Source: Bacteroidetes bacterium UBA5697
GTDB taxonomy: Bacteria; Bacteroidota; Bacteroidia; B-17B0; Aurantibacillaceae
Length of the DNA stretch: 64,000 nt
NCBI GenBank assembly: GCA_002420145.1
Contig: DIHL01000005.1
Coordinates: 1 to 64,000, forward strand
Reading direction: 5' to 3'
Below are positions 26,769 to 36,636 of this stretch, piece by piece. The notes beneath the pieces are model-generated. The model had not been told where the DNA came from and did no database searches. It was given only the letters and a program-made list of their open reading frames with translations. The translations under genes and the position numbers were made by a program. The first letter of the stretch is position 1. The number at the start of each line of letters is the position of its first letter.

Positions 26769-28205
26769 TTAGTTTACTAATTCCAATACTTTTATTAAAT
26801 CCAAATCAACTCCATTAAGAATATCATCTTTGCTATAATATGTTGGATAATCAGGCATTAATCCACGCCCTTCATTTTTGACTTCAATATCATGATAGAT
26901 ATGATACATTGGAGTGAGTATTTGTATTTTACTATTTGGTAAGATAAATTTACCTCCAACTACAGCATTGCTTCCTGCAATATTTCCTCCAGTTTCTTCA
27001 CCTATAGTTATGGAATTTGCTTTATATTTTAAATAACTAGCTGCAACGCCACTCATCGAAAATGATTTACCGTTTATTAATACATAAACCTGCCCATTAA
27101 AAGCTTTATTCTTTTTTGGTAGGGTAATAAAATAATGTCTTAGTCTTCCATTTTTAGGCCATTGAGGCATCATAGTGCTAAATATAAATGGAGTCATCCT
27201 AGAACCAAAATTCATTTTATACTTAGGATTAAGTGCCATTAAGTTTGGCTTTCTATCAAATGGCAAATAAAGGGTTTTATGAATCATATAGGATAAAAAA
27301 TTCATGCCATCGTTTATTTGTCCGCCACCATTATCTCTTAAATCAATGACTAAATGTTGTATATTCTTTTGTTTAATGTCTTTAAATGATTTTCTAAAAA
27401 AGCGATACCAATGTTTTCCTTTAAAGTTATTAATATCAATTAGAGCAATGGATTTATCATCGTTTAAAATACTGTAAGTACAAGTTTTTGTTTTTCTTAA
27501 AATGGCTACAGAATCTTTTTTTGGTAAAATTAAGGTATCTTTTAATGAAGATATAGCTGATAATTTATAATTTGAAATACTATTGTCTTTGTGTTTTAGT
27601 TTAACTTGATAGTCTAATCTAAATCCGTAGCAAAACGAATAATAATATTTAAACCAATTATAACGAATGCCTTGTTTTTTGTAAGTTTCATTATAACCAT
27701 CAGAAGTATACACAGAAAAAAGAGTTTTTAAAATGTTACTGACTGGTCTGTTATCAATACTTAAAATTTCATCACCAGGTTTTATAGTAGTGTCTTTTGA
27801 TAAATTATTAAGCACGTATAATTTGTTGGAGTCTGCAATAAAAGTATTGAGTGGTAATATGGGACGGTTTAATTTAGCAATGGCTTTCGAGTATTTTTTT
27901 GAAGCTGCTACGTCTGTATGTCCACAGCCTATTTTTGCAATAATTCGTTTGATGTAAAACCGAATTTGCATTTCGGTTAAAGGCGTGTCAATTTTTGATT
28001 TTATGCTTACAATAAATGTGTGTAAAGAATCCTTACTAATATATTTATAAGGGTCGGGATGAAATTTGGTGAGGTATTTTTCTGTATAGTCAATGTCTTT
28101 TAAAACTTGGGCTACAGAATATTTTTTGTGAACATCAAAGTTCTTAGATTGAGAAAAACTACTCAAGCATATTATAAAACATAATAAACTCAAGTAGTTT
28201 TTCAT
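26769..28205 (-). CDS. S41 family peptidase (C-terminal processing type)
   Basis: 478 residues with a signal peptide (MKNYLSLLCFIICLSSFSQ). A PDZ-like stretch IKPGDEILSIDNRPVSNIL lies near residue 143. The tail-specific protease core contains HLVIDLRDNGGG, and the nucleophile serine is probably in GKSFSMSGVAA. The later GEETGGNIAG segment is also typical. It is exported, probably periplasmic or surface. It is 21 bp downstream of gldC on the same strand. Confidence 0.85.
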   Translation of the reverse strand: MKNYLSLLCFIICLSSFSQSKNFDVHKKYSVAQVLKDIDYTEKYLTKFHPDPYKYISKDSLHTFIVSIKSKIDTPLTEMQIRFYIKRIIAKIGCGHTDVAASKKYSKAIAKLNRPILPLNTFIADSNKLYVLNNLSKDTTIKPGDEILSIDNRPVSNILKTLFSVYTSDGYNETYKKQGIRYNWFKYYYSFCYGFRLDYQVKLKHKDNSISNYKLSAISSLKDTLILPKKDSVAILRKTKTCTYSILNDDKSIALIDINNFKGKHWYRFFRKSFKDIKQKNIQHLVIDLRDNGGGQINDGMNFLSYMIHKTLYLPFDRKPNLMALNPKYKMNFGSRMTPFIFSTMMPQWPKNGRLRHYFITLPKKNKAFNGQVYVLINGKSFSMSGVAASYLKYKANSITIGEETGGNIAGSNAVVGGKFILPNSKIQILTPMYHIYHDIEVKNEGRGLMPDYPTYYSKDDILNGVDLDLIKVLELVN

Positions 28206-28226
28206 AATAAATAGATTATTAAAAAA

Positions 28227-28592
28227 TTAGTTACTAGCCAAAACGCCCATGCGTTTCCCAAGCCCACTCATAAAATCACGTAATTCTTTAACAGTTGTTT
28301 CGTCGTTTGTGGCTCTTAAATAAGTATCTGTTAAAGTAGTAATGTTTTGGTGAAAAAACTTTTTCATTTCATCCACACTCATGTCTTTAGTCCATAAATC
28401 AATACGCATCGTATTATTTTCTTTTTCATCCCACAGAGCAAGCATCATACTTTTGCAAATACTGCCTTCATTAGCATCAGGAGCTTCCCATTCAATTTTA
28501 TGTGGTAATTGATTTTCATCAACGGTAATCTTTAGCTTTATTTCAGATGTTGTCATAGTTGTTGTTGTTTTGTCATCTGTTGCATTCATCAA
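28227..28592 (-). CDS. gldC: Gliding motility protein GldC
   Basis: 121 residues from ATG 28592. An internal ATG at 28556 (MTTSEIKLKITVDE) fits the family start better and would give 109 residues. The core SEIKLKITVDENQLPHKIEW and LWDEKENNTMRIDLWTKDM is characteristic of GldC, a small soluble protein of the Bacteroidota gliding machinery. It stands away from other gld genes. gldF lies at the left window edge. Confidence 0.85.
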   Translation of the reverse strand: MMNATDDKTTTTMTTSEIKLKITVDENQLPHKIEWEAPDANEGSICKSMMLALWDEKENNTMRIDLWTKDMSVDEMKKFFHQNITTLTDTYLRATNDETTVKELRDFMSGLGKRMGVLASN

Positions 28593-28727
28593 ATAAGATA
28601 AAATTTATCTATAGAAAGATGAATGGTTCAGATGTTGTCATATTATAATAGTATTAAAAACTCAAATTTAGTTAAAATATTTGCTTTTAAAGCCTAAAAA
28701 TAGCCTATAATAAGATACATTTGTGCC

Positions 28728-29912
28728 ATGATTGAATATCCAAAATTAACCTTACACAATGGCAAGGAATTGCCAGTACTTCGTTTTCACCCATGGATTT
28801 TTTCAGGGGCCATAAAAACTCAAGATTCTAATATTGCTGATGGCGATGTAGTGGAAGTTTACTCTGCAAAACAGCAATTTTTAGGAATGGCTCAATACCA
28901 AAAAGGTAGTATTACCGGTCGTATTATTTCTTTTAGTAAGCAACAAATCAATATTGATTTTTGGGTTAAAAAAATCGAAAAAGCTTTTTTATACCGTCAG
29001 TTTTTAAACCTAGCCAATAATCCTCATACAAATGTATATCGTTTAATTTTTGGAGAAGGTGATGGCTGTCCAGGATTAATTATGGATTTTTATAATGGAC
29101 ATGTGGTTTTTCAAGCACACAGTATTGGTATGCATAAGTGTAGAGTAGATATTACCGAAGCTTTAAAAAATGTATATGGTTCTAATTTAAAAAGTGTGTA
29201 CGATAAAAGTTCTGAAACATTACCTAATAATTATTCTACTGGGTTAAAAAATGAATTTTTATTTGGTTCATGTAATGATGAATTAGTGGTTGTTGAAAAT
29301 GATGTGAAGTTTTACATTGATTTTATCAACGGACAAAAAACTGGGTTTTTTATTGATCAACGTGAGAATAGAGAATTATTAGGCAAATACAGTAAAGACA
29401 AACGCGTTTTAAATACGTTCTCATATACTGGAGGATTTTCAATGTATGCAGCAAACAATGGTTGTGAAATTATACATTCCGTTGATTCGAGTGCAAAAGC
29501 AATAGAATTATGTAATAAAAATGCCATATTAAATAATGCGACTAATCATGAAGGTTTTGCAGTTGACACCTTTGATTATTTAAAAGACCATGGGAAAAAT
29601 TACGATATTATTATTTTAGATCCACCAGCTTTTGCTAAAAGTAGAGATGTATCACATAATGCAGTAATAGGCTACAAACGATTAAATCAAATGGCTTTAC
29701 AGAATATTAAAAAAGGAGGAATTTTATTTACCTTTTCTTGTTCTGGTGTTATTGATAAAAAATTATTTTACAATACGGTAACGGCTGCTGCAATTGAATC
29801 TCGCCGAAATTTGAAATTATTGCATACACTTTCTCAACCTGCCGACCATGTGATTACTCCTAATTTCCCTGAAGGGGAATACTTAAAAGGTTTAGCGTTT
29901 TATGTGGAATAA
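28728..29912 (+). CDS. Class I SAM-dependent rRNA (cytosine-C5) methyltransferase, RlmI-like
   Basis: 394 residues. A PUA domain fills about 1-80 (VLRFHPWIFSGAIK). The Rossmann domain has RVLNTFSYTGGFSMYAA near residue 226, and the catalytic-loop motif LDPPAFAKSR near residue 300. Both are hallmarks of the RlmI/RlmK-type enzymes that make m5C in 23S rRNA. A perfect -7 box TACATTTG (28716-28723) sits 5 bp before the ATG, so the leader must be very short if it is used. Confidence 0.88.
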   Translation: MIEYPKLTLHNGKELPVLRFHPWIFSGAIKTQDSNIADGDVVEVYSAKQQFLGMAQYQKGSITGRIISFSKQQINIDFWVKKIEKAFLYRQFLNLANNPHTNVYRLIFGEGDGCPGLIMDFYNGHVVFQAHSIGMHKCRVDITEALKNVYGSNLKSVYDKSSETLPNNYSTGLKNEFLFGSCNDELVVVENDVKFYIDFINGQKTGFFIDQRENRELLGKYSKDKRVLNTFSYTGGFSMYAANNGCEIIHSVDSSAKAIELCNKNAILNNATNHEGFAVDTFDYLKDHGKNYDIIILDPPAFAKSRDVSHNAVIGYKRLNQMALQNIKKGGILFTFSCSGVIDKKLFYNTVTAAAIESRRNLKLLHTLSQPADHVITPNFPEGEYLKGLAFYVE

Positions 29913-29947
29913 ATTGAATACATTTAATTAATCATTAATATTTTATC

Positions 29948-31435
29948 ATGAAAAAAATTATTTTTTATTTTTCCTTACTAATCGCTAATAGTTTTATTAG
30001 TCAAACTTATAGCTTTCAAGTGGGAGAAAGACGATCATCAACTTCTATTGAAGATCCAGAAATTGAATACCTTGAAAATTATGGTAAAAAATACCTTTTA
30101 AATCAAGCTTATTCAATGAAAGAAGGGATGCAACTACAACTGCAAGGATTTAAAGAAAACAATGATTACTTGTGTAGTAAGAAATTATATGTTCCAGAGG
30201 AAAAAATGTTAATCTCTATTTATGAAGGGATTTTAAATCTGGATAATAATATGCAGTTAATTAAATCTACATTTAATAAAGAAGCCAAAAAAACATTTGT
30301 ATACGCTCATGCCATCAATGAGTATGCTGATGAAATAGATGAGCATAAAGAAATTATGTCTATTCCTGCTGAAAAAGCTATGAATTCAGGAAATTTTTCT
30401 TGTGCAACATCACCTAACAGAAAATTTGCTGTTATTTTAACTGAATTGCCATTTGTAAAAGAAACAAAAGAAAAAATCATGATTACTGTTTTTGATAACA
30501 CTTTAAAAACAGTGTTTTCAAAAGAATTTGAATTGCCTTATGATGCAAGAAGAGGTTTAGCAAATAAACCAGTTATTGCTAATGATGGTTCTGTATATGT
30601 TGTCAAAAAAGCGGATATCAGCAAAATGCCAGATTTATTAACGGTTTTTTCAATCTCTAATACTGGCGAAACTATGAAAGAAAATAGTGTGAAATTAGAT
30701 GATCCTAAAAAAATGGAATCCTATGCATTTAGTTTAAATACTAAAAATGAATTAGTAGTTGTTGGTTATTATACAGAAGATGGGAAAGTGAGTTTCGGTG
30801 GAACAAAACAAAAAGGTGTTTTTTGTTTAGGTGTTAATTCAAAAGGAGAGCAATTAATGTATCAAACTTCAGAATTTCCAAAACATTATATCTCTTCTAA
30901 AATTCGTCAAGTGTTAGTGAAGGATGATGGAAAAATTGCTATGATTTGCGAAAATTACTCTAAAGTGAATAATAGCACTATGGGGCCAAATAATCAATTA
31001 GTTTACACAACAGATATTACACAAGGTGATGCGAATATTCACACTTTAAATGCTAAAGGAGAATTAGTGAAATCATATGAATTTTCAAAAAACAGTAAAT
31101 CAATTGCTGATGGCGGATTATATGGCTCTGTGTTTGGTGCTTTTCACAACGATAAATTAGTTGTAGTATATAATGATTTTCAGTACAGACACGATGGTAA
31201 AAAATACGTTTTAGTGCCTCCAACGATTGCTTGGATTAAAATCCCCATTATTCAAACTATTGATTTAGCAATTAACGATGTAAGAGAAACTGTTTTTATT
31301 GATGCTAATGTTGGTGGCAAAGATGATTTAACTCATTTGTTACCCCTAACAGGTTTTAAAGTGTCTAATAACGAATTATTTTTTCTTGGAGGAAAAGACT
31401 CTGATGTTATGCCAATTGTATTAAAAATTCAATAA
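29948..31435 (+). CDS. Secreted hypothetical protein, 495 aa
   Basis: The signal peptide (MKKIIFYFSLLIANSFISQ) is clear. The rest has many short beta-strand segments with recurring KxxVV(Y/V) patterns, suggesting a beta-propeller-like periplasmic or surface protein. I recognise no catalytic motif. An ABC-2 exporter follows after 25 bp, so cotranscription is possible, though a functional link is only inferred. Confidence 0.65.
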   Translation: MKKIIFYFSLLIANSFISQTYSFQVGERRSSTSIEDPEIEYLENYGKKYLLNQAYSMKEGMQLQLQGFKENNDYLCSKKLYVPEEKMLISIYEGILNLDNNMQLIKSTFNKEAKKTFVYAHAINEYADEIDEHKEIMSIPAEKAMNSGNFSCATSPNRKFAVILTELPFVKETKEKIMITVFDNTLKTVFSKEFELPYDARRGLANKPVIANDGSVYVVKKADISKMPDLLTVFSISNTGETMKENSVKLDDPKKMESYAFSLNTKNELVVVGYYTEDGKVSFGGTKQKGVFCLGVNSKGEQLMYQTSEFPKHYISSKIRQVLVKDDGKIAMICENYSKVNNSTMGPNNQLVYTTDITQGDANIHTLNAKGELVKSYEFSKNSKSIADGGLYGSVFGAFHNDKLVVVYNDFQYRHDGKKYVLVPPTIAWIKIPIIQTIDLAINDVRETVFIDANVGGKDDLTHLLPLTGFKVSNNELFFLGGKDSDVMPIVLKIQ

Positions 31436-31460
31436 ACTATTTTTAATTTATTTTCAATCA

Positions 31461-32411
31461 ATGAATCCTATTTTAGAAGTAAAAAACATTCATAAGAACT
31501 ACGCTAATCACGTTGCATTAAAAGATGTGAGTTTAGTAGTTGAGCCTCAAAAAATATTTGGTTTATTAGGACCAAACGGCGCTGGCAAAACTTCTCTTAT
31601 TCGTATTATCAATCAAATTACTGGTCCTGATAAAGGAGAGGTGTTGTTTAATGGCGAACATTTAGCGCCTAAACATGTCGATTTTATTGGTTATTTGCCA
31701 GAAGAAAGAGGTCTTTACAAAAAGATGTCGGTTGGAGAGCAAGTAATGTATTTGGCCCAATTAAAAGGATTAAAAAAAGCCGATGCGAAAGCTAAATTAT
31801 TACAATGGTTCAAAAAATTTGAAATTGAAAATTGGTGGGATAAAAAAGTAGAAGAATTAAGTAAAGGGATGCAACAAAAAGTTCAATTTATTGTCACTGT
31901 GTTGCATGAGCCTAAATTATTAATCTTAGACGAGCCATTTAGTGGTTTTGACCCTATCAATGCGCAATTGATTAAAAATGAAATTTTAGAATTAAGAGAT
32001 AAAGGAGCAACTATTATTTTCTCTACACACAACATGGGAAGTGTTGAGGAGTTGTGCGATAATATTGCTTTGATTAATAAAGCCGAAAAATTATTGGATG
32101 GTTCAGTGAAAGACATTCGTAAACAATACAAGAGTAATACCTATCATATTACGTTTAAAGGAAATTTGATGGGCTTTACAAATGCATTATGGGCTGGGGC
32201 AGAGTTGCTAGATAAAAAATCTGATGGGGAAGTGCATTCAGTTACTGTAAAATTATTGCATCAAAATAAGCCAAATGATTTATTACAAGCTGTTTTAAGT
32301 ACGGCCGAAATTTTATCGTTTCAAGAGGTTGTTCCTTCTATGAATGATATCTTTATTTCTGTTGTAGAAAATAAAACAACATTAAATACTCAAAGTACTT
32401 TTACCGAATAA
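31461..32411 (+). CDS. ABC-2 type exporter ATP-binding protein
   Basis: 316 residues. Walker A GPNGAGKTS is at residues 36-44, signature LSKGMQQK near 134, Walker B LLILDEPFSGFDP near 153 and the H-loop STHNMGS near 190. A C-terminal domain of about 100 residues, as in NatA-type subunits, follows. It powers the permease encoded 32 bp downstream. The exported substrate is unknown (Na+ efflux in NatAB, drugs or lipids in others). Confidence 0.9.
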   Translation: MNPILEVKNIHKNYANHVALKDVSLVVEPQKIFGLLGPNGAGKTSLIRIINQITGPDKGEVLFNGEHLAPKHVDFIGYLPEERGLYKKMSVGEQVMYLAQLKGLKKADAKAKLLQWFKKFEIENWWDKKVEELSKGMQQKVQFIVTVLHEPKLLILDEPFSGFDPINAQLIKNEILELRDKGATIIFSTHNMGSVEELCDNIALINKAEKLLDGSVKDIRKQYKSNTYHITFKGNLMGFTNALWAGAELLDKKSDGEVHSVTVKLLHQNKPNDLLQAVLSTAEILSFQEVVPSMNDIFISVVENKTTLNTQSTFTE

Positions 32412-32443
32412 ATTTTTTAATTCAATCACCCATTTTATATACA

Positions 32444-33787
32444 ATGAATAAATTATTATTAATTATCCAACGCGAATATTTTTCGAGAGTTAAGAAAAAA
32501 TCGTTTTTAATTATGACTATTTTGGGGCCATTGCTAATGGCTGGCGTTATGATTGTTCCTGTTTGGTTGGCTATGCGCGATAAAACAGAACACCAAATTT
32601 TTGTATTAGATCATAGCGGTTTGTTTATCGATAAAATTCCTAACACGAAAGAAGTAAAATTTACTTATGGAACAGGAACTATCGAATCGGCTAAAGCTAA
32701 ATTAAAAGATGGTCCTTTTGACTTAGTAATGGAAATTGATATCGAAACAATCAACGCACATAAAGCAACACCGTTTTTGTATTATAAAACACAACCAGGC
32801 ATTGCGGTTGAACAATATATTACCAATACCATGGAAAATATTTTGTTTGATTATCGCTTACAAGGTGATAGTATTGATATAACCAAAATTGATAAAGCCA
32901 GAAGACCTGTAGAGATTATTACTTTAAAGGTGAAAGAAGATGGTGCTGATGAAAAAACAAATACCGAATTAAATATGGGTGTAGGTATGTTTTTTGGGAT
33001 AGCTATTTATTTTATGATTTTCTTGTACGGTTCTCAAGTCATGCGAGGAGTTATTGAAGAGAAAACCAATCGTATTGTAGAGGTCATAGTGTCTTCTGTA
33101 AAACCATTTCAGTTAATGCTTGGTAAAATTATTGGCGTGGCTTTAGTTGGTTTAACTCAATTTATATTATGGATTGTTTTAACTACTGTAATTTATGTAG
33201 GAATAACTAGCACAGTATTTAAAAATCAAATTCAAGATACGCTCACTCAAAATGCACAGATTGAAAAGGTGATGAAAAACGATATCCTTTCTCAATCGCA
33301 TAAAATGGAAAAAGTGGGTACACCAAATGAGGTGATTGATATGTTTAATTTTGCAGATGGTTTAAACTTGCCAGTATTAATTACTTGTTTTGCTTTTTAC
33401 TTTTTATTTGGGTACTTATTATATGCCGCTTTATTTGCCGCAGTTGGTTCGGCAGTAGATAGCGAAGCGGATACACAGCAATTTATTTTGCCCGTCACTA
33501 TTCCATTAATATTAAGTTTTGTGATTGCACAAGCTATTATGTCAAACCCAAATAGTTCAATGGCTCAATTCTTTTCTATCTTTCCTTTAACTTCTCCAAT
33601 TGTGATGATGGTGCGTTTACCTTTTGATGTACCTGTTTGGGAATTAGCCTTATCTATGTTTATGTTAGTAGTCGGTTTCTTGTTCTTTACTTGGATGGCA
33701 GGAAAAATTTACCGTACAGGAATTTTAATGTATGGTAAAAAAACAACTTGGAAAGAACTAGGAAAGTGGTTGTTTTATAAAGGCTAA
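32444..33787 (+). CDS. ABC-2 type exporter permease (NatB-like)
   Basis: 447 residues. One N-terminal membrane helix (about 20-43) is followed by a periplasmic domain of about 130 residues, then five hydrophobic helices from about 178 onward. The pattern EYFSRVKKKSFLIMTILGPLL is typical of NatB-like subunits. Its stop overlaps the next start by 1 base (TAATG). Confidence 0.88.
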   Translation: MNKLLLIIQREYFSRVKKKSFLIMTILGPLLMAGVMIVPVWLAMRDKTEHQIFVLDHSGLFIDKIPNTKEVKFTYGTGTIESAKAKLKDGPFDLVMEIDIETINAHKATPFLYYKTQPGIAVEQYITNTMENILFDYRLQGDSIDITKIDKARRPVEIITLKVKEDGADEKTNTELNMGVGMFFGIAIYFMIFLYGSQVMRGVIEEKTNRIVEVIVSSVKPFQLMLGKIIGVALVGLTQFILWIVLTTVIYVGITSTVFKNQIQDTLTQNAQIEKVMKNDILSQSHKMEKVGTPNEVIDMFNFADGLNLPVLITCFAFYFLFGYLLYAALFAAVGSAVDSEADTQQFILPVTIPLILSFVIAQAIMSNPNSSMAQFFSIFPLTSPIVMMVRLPFDVPVWELALSMFMLVVGFLFFTWMAGKIYRTGILMYGKKTTWKELGKWLFYKG

Positions 33788-34614
33788 TGAATTTTAAAGC
33801 AATCATTGTTTTAATTGTATGGTGTTTAAATGCTGCAATATGTTTGGCGCATCGCAAAGACATTGTAGTCATTGACGATACAACTATTTCTTTATCAAAT
33901 AAAGAAGCTATTTTAATTTTACCTGGCTTCAATTCCAAAAAACATGGTGTTAAAGACATTCGAGATTATTTTTCTCATAAAGGATATGACGTCTATATCC
34001 CACATTATTTAGGAAGAGATTCATTACAGCAATGTGTTAATACGGTTAATGATTTTATCAATGAACATCATTTGTCTGAGTATAAAAAATTACATGTGTT
34101 TAGTTATATTGCTGGTACTTGGGTTTTAAATCTTTGGTTGAAACAACATCCACAAAACAATATTGCTTCTATTGTTTATGATAGAAGCCCCATGCAAGAA
34201 AGAGTGCCTTTTGCTTTAGTAGAAGATAATCCGTTTATATTTAAATTGGCATTAGGAAATATTTTAAAAGAATTTGCAAAAACGCCTTATCCTTCTATTC
34301 AAAACGATTCAAAACATTTGGGAGTAATAGTGGAAAATAAACCCACTAAACTTTTTTTGAAACATAAAAAATCGGCCTTAAAATCAGGAGCGATTACTTT
34401 TAATTTAGATTCACTTCATCAAAATTATGATGATTATTTTTACGATTGTATTAATCATGATGAGATGTATTTTCAATTTAAAACAATTGGCCCCGAGATT
34501 TTATATTTTTTTAAAAACGGTACTTTTTCAAAAGAGGCAAGAAAGGAATTCTACGATTATAATCTGTATAATAAACAGATAGATGACTGTGGAATCCCAA
34601 ACGGCCATTTTTAA
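33787..34614 (+). CDS. Exported alpha/beta-hydrolase-like protein
   Basis: 275 residues with a signal peptide (to about CLA, residue 21). The strand AILILPGFNSKKHGVKDI and the elbow-like LHVFSYIAGTWVLNLWL resemble an alpha/beta-hydrolase or lipase fold. The nucleophile elbow reads FSYIAG, lacking the leading glycine of GxSxG, so activity is uncertain. Translational overlap with the permease suggests a shared role, perhaps in processing the exported compound. Confidence 0.55.
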   Translation: MNFKAIIVLIVWCLNAAICLAHRKDIVVIDDTTISLSNKEAILILPGFNSKKHGVKDIRDYFSHKGYDVYIPHYLGRDSLQQCVNTVNDFINEHHLSEYKKLHVFSYIAGTWVLNLWLKQHPQNNIASIVYDRSPMQERVPFALVEDNPFIFKLALGNILKEFAKTPYPSIQNDSKHLGVIVENKPTKLFLKHKKSALKSGAITFNLDSLHQNYDDYFYDCINHDEMYFQFKTIGPEILYFFKNGTFSKEARKEFYDYNLYNKQIDDCGIPNGHF

Positions 34615-34657
34615 CCAATTATTGTCGATAAACGGCTTATTTTAGCCAACCAAAATC

Positions 34658-34687
34658 TTTGGTTTTCATTCAAATTTCCTATATTCG
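34658..34687 (+). promoter_or_regulatory. Bacteroidota-type promoter of the fused ABC ATPase gene
   Basis: TTTG (34658-34661) and TATATTCG (34680-34687) are separated by 18 bases, 12 bases before the ATG at 34700. One base differs from the -7 consensus. Confidence 0.5.
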
Positions 34688-34699
34688 TAGTGATATATT

Positions 34700-36508
34700 A
34701 TGCAAAAAGAGGTATTACTAGAAGTTAAAAACTTAGTTACTGAGTTTAAATCAGATGGTGAATTTGTGAAAGCAGTGAACGATGTATCGTTTACACTTCA
34801 TAAAGGAGAAACCATCGGTATTGTTGGAGAAAGTGGTTCTGGTAAATCGGTTACCTCTTTATCTATTATGCAGTTAATACCAAATCCTCCAGGACGCGTG
34901 TTTGGTGGAGAAATGTTATATCATTCAAAAGACAAGGGCGTTGTTAATCTTCGTAATTTACCTGCCGAAGAAATGCGTTCGTTTCGTGGAAACGAAATTG
35001 CGATGATTTTTCAGGAACCCATGACGAGCTTAAATCCTGTTTACACTTGTGGTAATCAGGTAATGGAAGCAATCTTATTACACCAAAAAGTATCTAAAAA
35101 AGAAGCTAAAAAGAAAACGCTTAAGTTATTTGAACAAGTTCAATTACCAGATCCTGAGCGTATTTTTAGTGTATATCCTCATCAAATTTCGGGTGGACAA
35201 AAGCAACGTGTGATGATTGCGATGGCCATGAGTTGTAATCCTCGTGTATTAATTGCTGATGAGCCAACGACTGCCTTAGATGTTACGGTTCAAAAAACCA
35301 TATTAGATTTAATGCTTCAGCTACAACGTGAGCACGACATGGGAATTATGTTTATTACGCATGATTTAGGTGTTATTGCTGAGTTGGCAGATAAAGTAAT
35401 GGTGATGTACAAAGGTAAAGTGGTAGAACAAGGACCTGTATTAGAAATTTTCAGCAATCCACAACATCCATACACAAAGAGTTTATTAGCTTGTCGTCCT
35501 CCTTTAGATAAACGGTTGATGCGTTTACCTGTATCTGCTGATTTTATGAGTACGGATGCAGAAGGAAATATGTTGGAAATTCCCACTACGGTGAGCGAAG
35601 CTATCAATAGTGTAATCATTACTAAAGAGCAAAGAGAAGCGGAGCATAAAGAATTATATTCTCGTTCTAAGATTTTAGAAATTCAAAATATTAAAACCTA
35701 TTTCCCTAAAAATAAAACGTTTTTTGGTAAAACCATTGATTACGTCAAAGCAGTGGATGATGTGACCTTAGATGTGTATGAAGGAGAAACTCTTGGTTTA
35801 GTAGGGGAGAGTGGTTGTGGAAAAACAACCTTGGGACGTACTATCTTAAGATTAAACGAACCTACAGAAGGGAAAATATTTTTTCAAAGAAATGATTTAT
35901 TGCGTTTAAAGCCTGATGATATGAGGCAGTTGAGAAAAGATATGCAAATTATCTTTCAAGACCCATACTCTTCTTTAAACCCTCGTATTACTATTGGCGA
36001 AGCTTTGATGGAGCCAATGCAAGTGCATAATATTTTGTCAAATAATAATCAACGTCGAGAAAAAGTTTACGAATTATTGAACAAAGTTGGATTAACCGAA
36101 AAACAATTTGGTCGTTATCCGCATGAGTTTAGTGGTGGTCAGCGCCAACGTGTGTGTATTGCTCGTGCTTTAGCCTTGAATCCTAAATTTATTATTTGTG
36201 ATGAGAGTGTAAGTGCCTTAGATGTTTCTGTTCAAGCGCAAGTATTAAATTTATTGAATGATTTAAAACGTGAGTTTAAGTTTACTTATATTTTTATCTC
36301 TCACGATTTATCAGTGGTTAAATTTATGAGTGATAGAATGGTGGTGATGAATAAAGGGAAGATTGAAGAAATGGGTGATGCCGATGAAATTTATTTGAAT
36401 CCACAATCTCAATACACTAAAAACTTAATTAACTCTATTCCTAAAGGACAGTTAACGGATATTAAAGCTAGTATCGAAAAGAAGAAAATGTCCTTTGATA
36501 TTGCTTAG
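34700..36508 (+). CDS. Fused double-NBD oligopeptide-type ABC transporter ATPase
   Basis: 602 residues with two complete nucleotide-binding domains. The first has GESGSGKSV, ISGGQKQR and LIADEPTTALD; the second GESGCGKTT, FSGGQRQR and IICDESVSALD (DES in place of DEP). Each is followed by a oligopeptide-type C-terminal stretch with NPQHPYTKSLL or NPQSQYTKNLI. This is the DppD-DppF arrangement in one chain, as in YejF or GsiA. No permease or binding protein is nearby. Confidence 0.9.
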   Translation: MQKEVLLEVKNLVTEFKSDGEFVKAVNDVSFTLHKGETIGIVGESGSGKSVTSLSIMQLIPNPPGRVFGGEMLYHSKDKGVVNLRNLPAEEMRSFRGNEIAMIFQEPMTSLNPVYTCGNQVMEAILLHQKVSKKEAKKKTLKLFEQVQLPDPERIFSVYPHQISGGQKQRVMIAMAMSCNPRVLIADEPTTALDVTVQKTILDLMLQLQREHDMGIMFITHDLGVIAELADKVMVMYKGKVVEQGPVLEIFSNPQHPYTKSLLACRPPLDKRLMRLPVSADFMSTDAEGNMLEIPTTVSEAINSVIITKEQREAEHKELYSRSKILEIQNIKTYFPKNKTFFGKTIDYVKAVDDVTLDVYEGETLGLVGESGCGKTTLGRTILRLNEPTEGKIFFQRNDLLRLKPDDMRQLRKDMQIIFQDPYSSLNPRITIGEALMEPMQVHNILSNNNQRREKVYELLNKVGLTEKQFGRYPHEFSGGQRQRVCIARALALNPKFIICDESVSALDVSVQAQVLNLLNDLKREFKFTYIFISHDLSVVKFMSDRMVVMNKGKIEEMGDADEIYLNPQSQYTKNLINSIPKGQLTDIKASIEKKKMSFDIA

Positions 36509-36513
36509 GTATT

Positions 36514-36568
36514 GTCATGCTGAACTTGTTTCAGCATCTCTGAGACCCTGAAACGAGTTCAGGGTGAC
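36514..36568. repeat. 55-bp REP-like palindrome, copy 1
   Basis: An imperfect palindrome running from GTCATGCTGAAC to GTTCAGGGTGAC, with arms pairing around TCTCTGAGA. It is identical over all 55 bases to the copy at 43707-43761 and starts 5 bp after the ABC ATPase stop. It probably folds on transcription and may end or stabilise the transcript. Confidence 0.85.
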
Positions 36569-36595
36569 GAACAATTAATAAATCTTTAACCTTTT

Positions 36596-36616
36596 TTTCT
36601 CTGTGCCTCCGTGGTG
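36596..36616. repeat. Fragment of a CACCACGGAGGCACAGAG-type repeat
   Basis: On the minus strand the sequence CACCACGGAGGCACAGAG is followed by a run of A. The same theme (AACCACATAG ...) bounds the inverted element at 11033-11175. It looks like a fragment of a family of intergenic repeats. It contains no gene. Confidence 0.35.
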
Positions 36617-36636
36617 ATTTTATTTTACCTTTGTCT

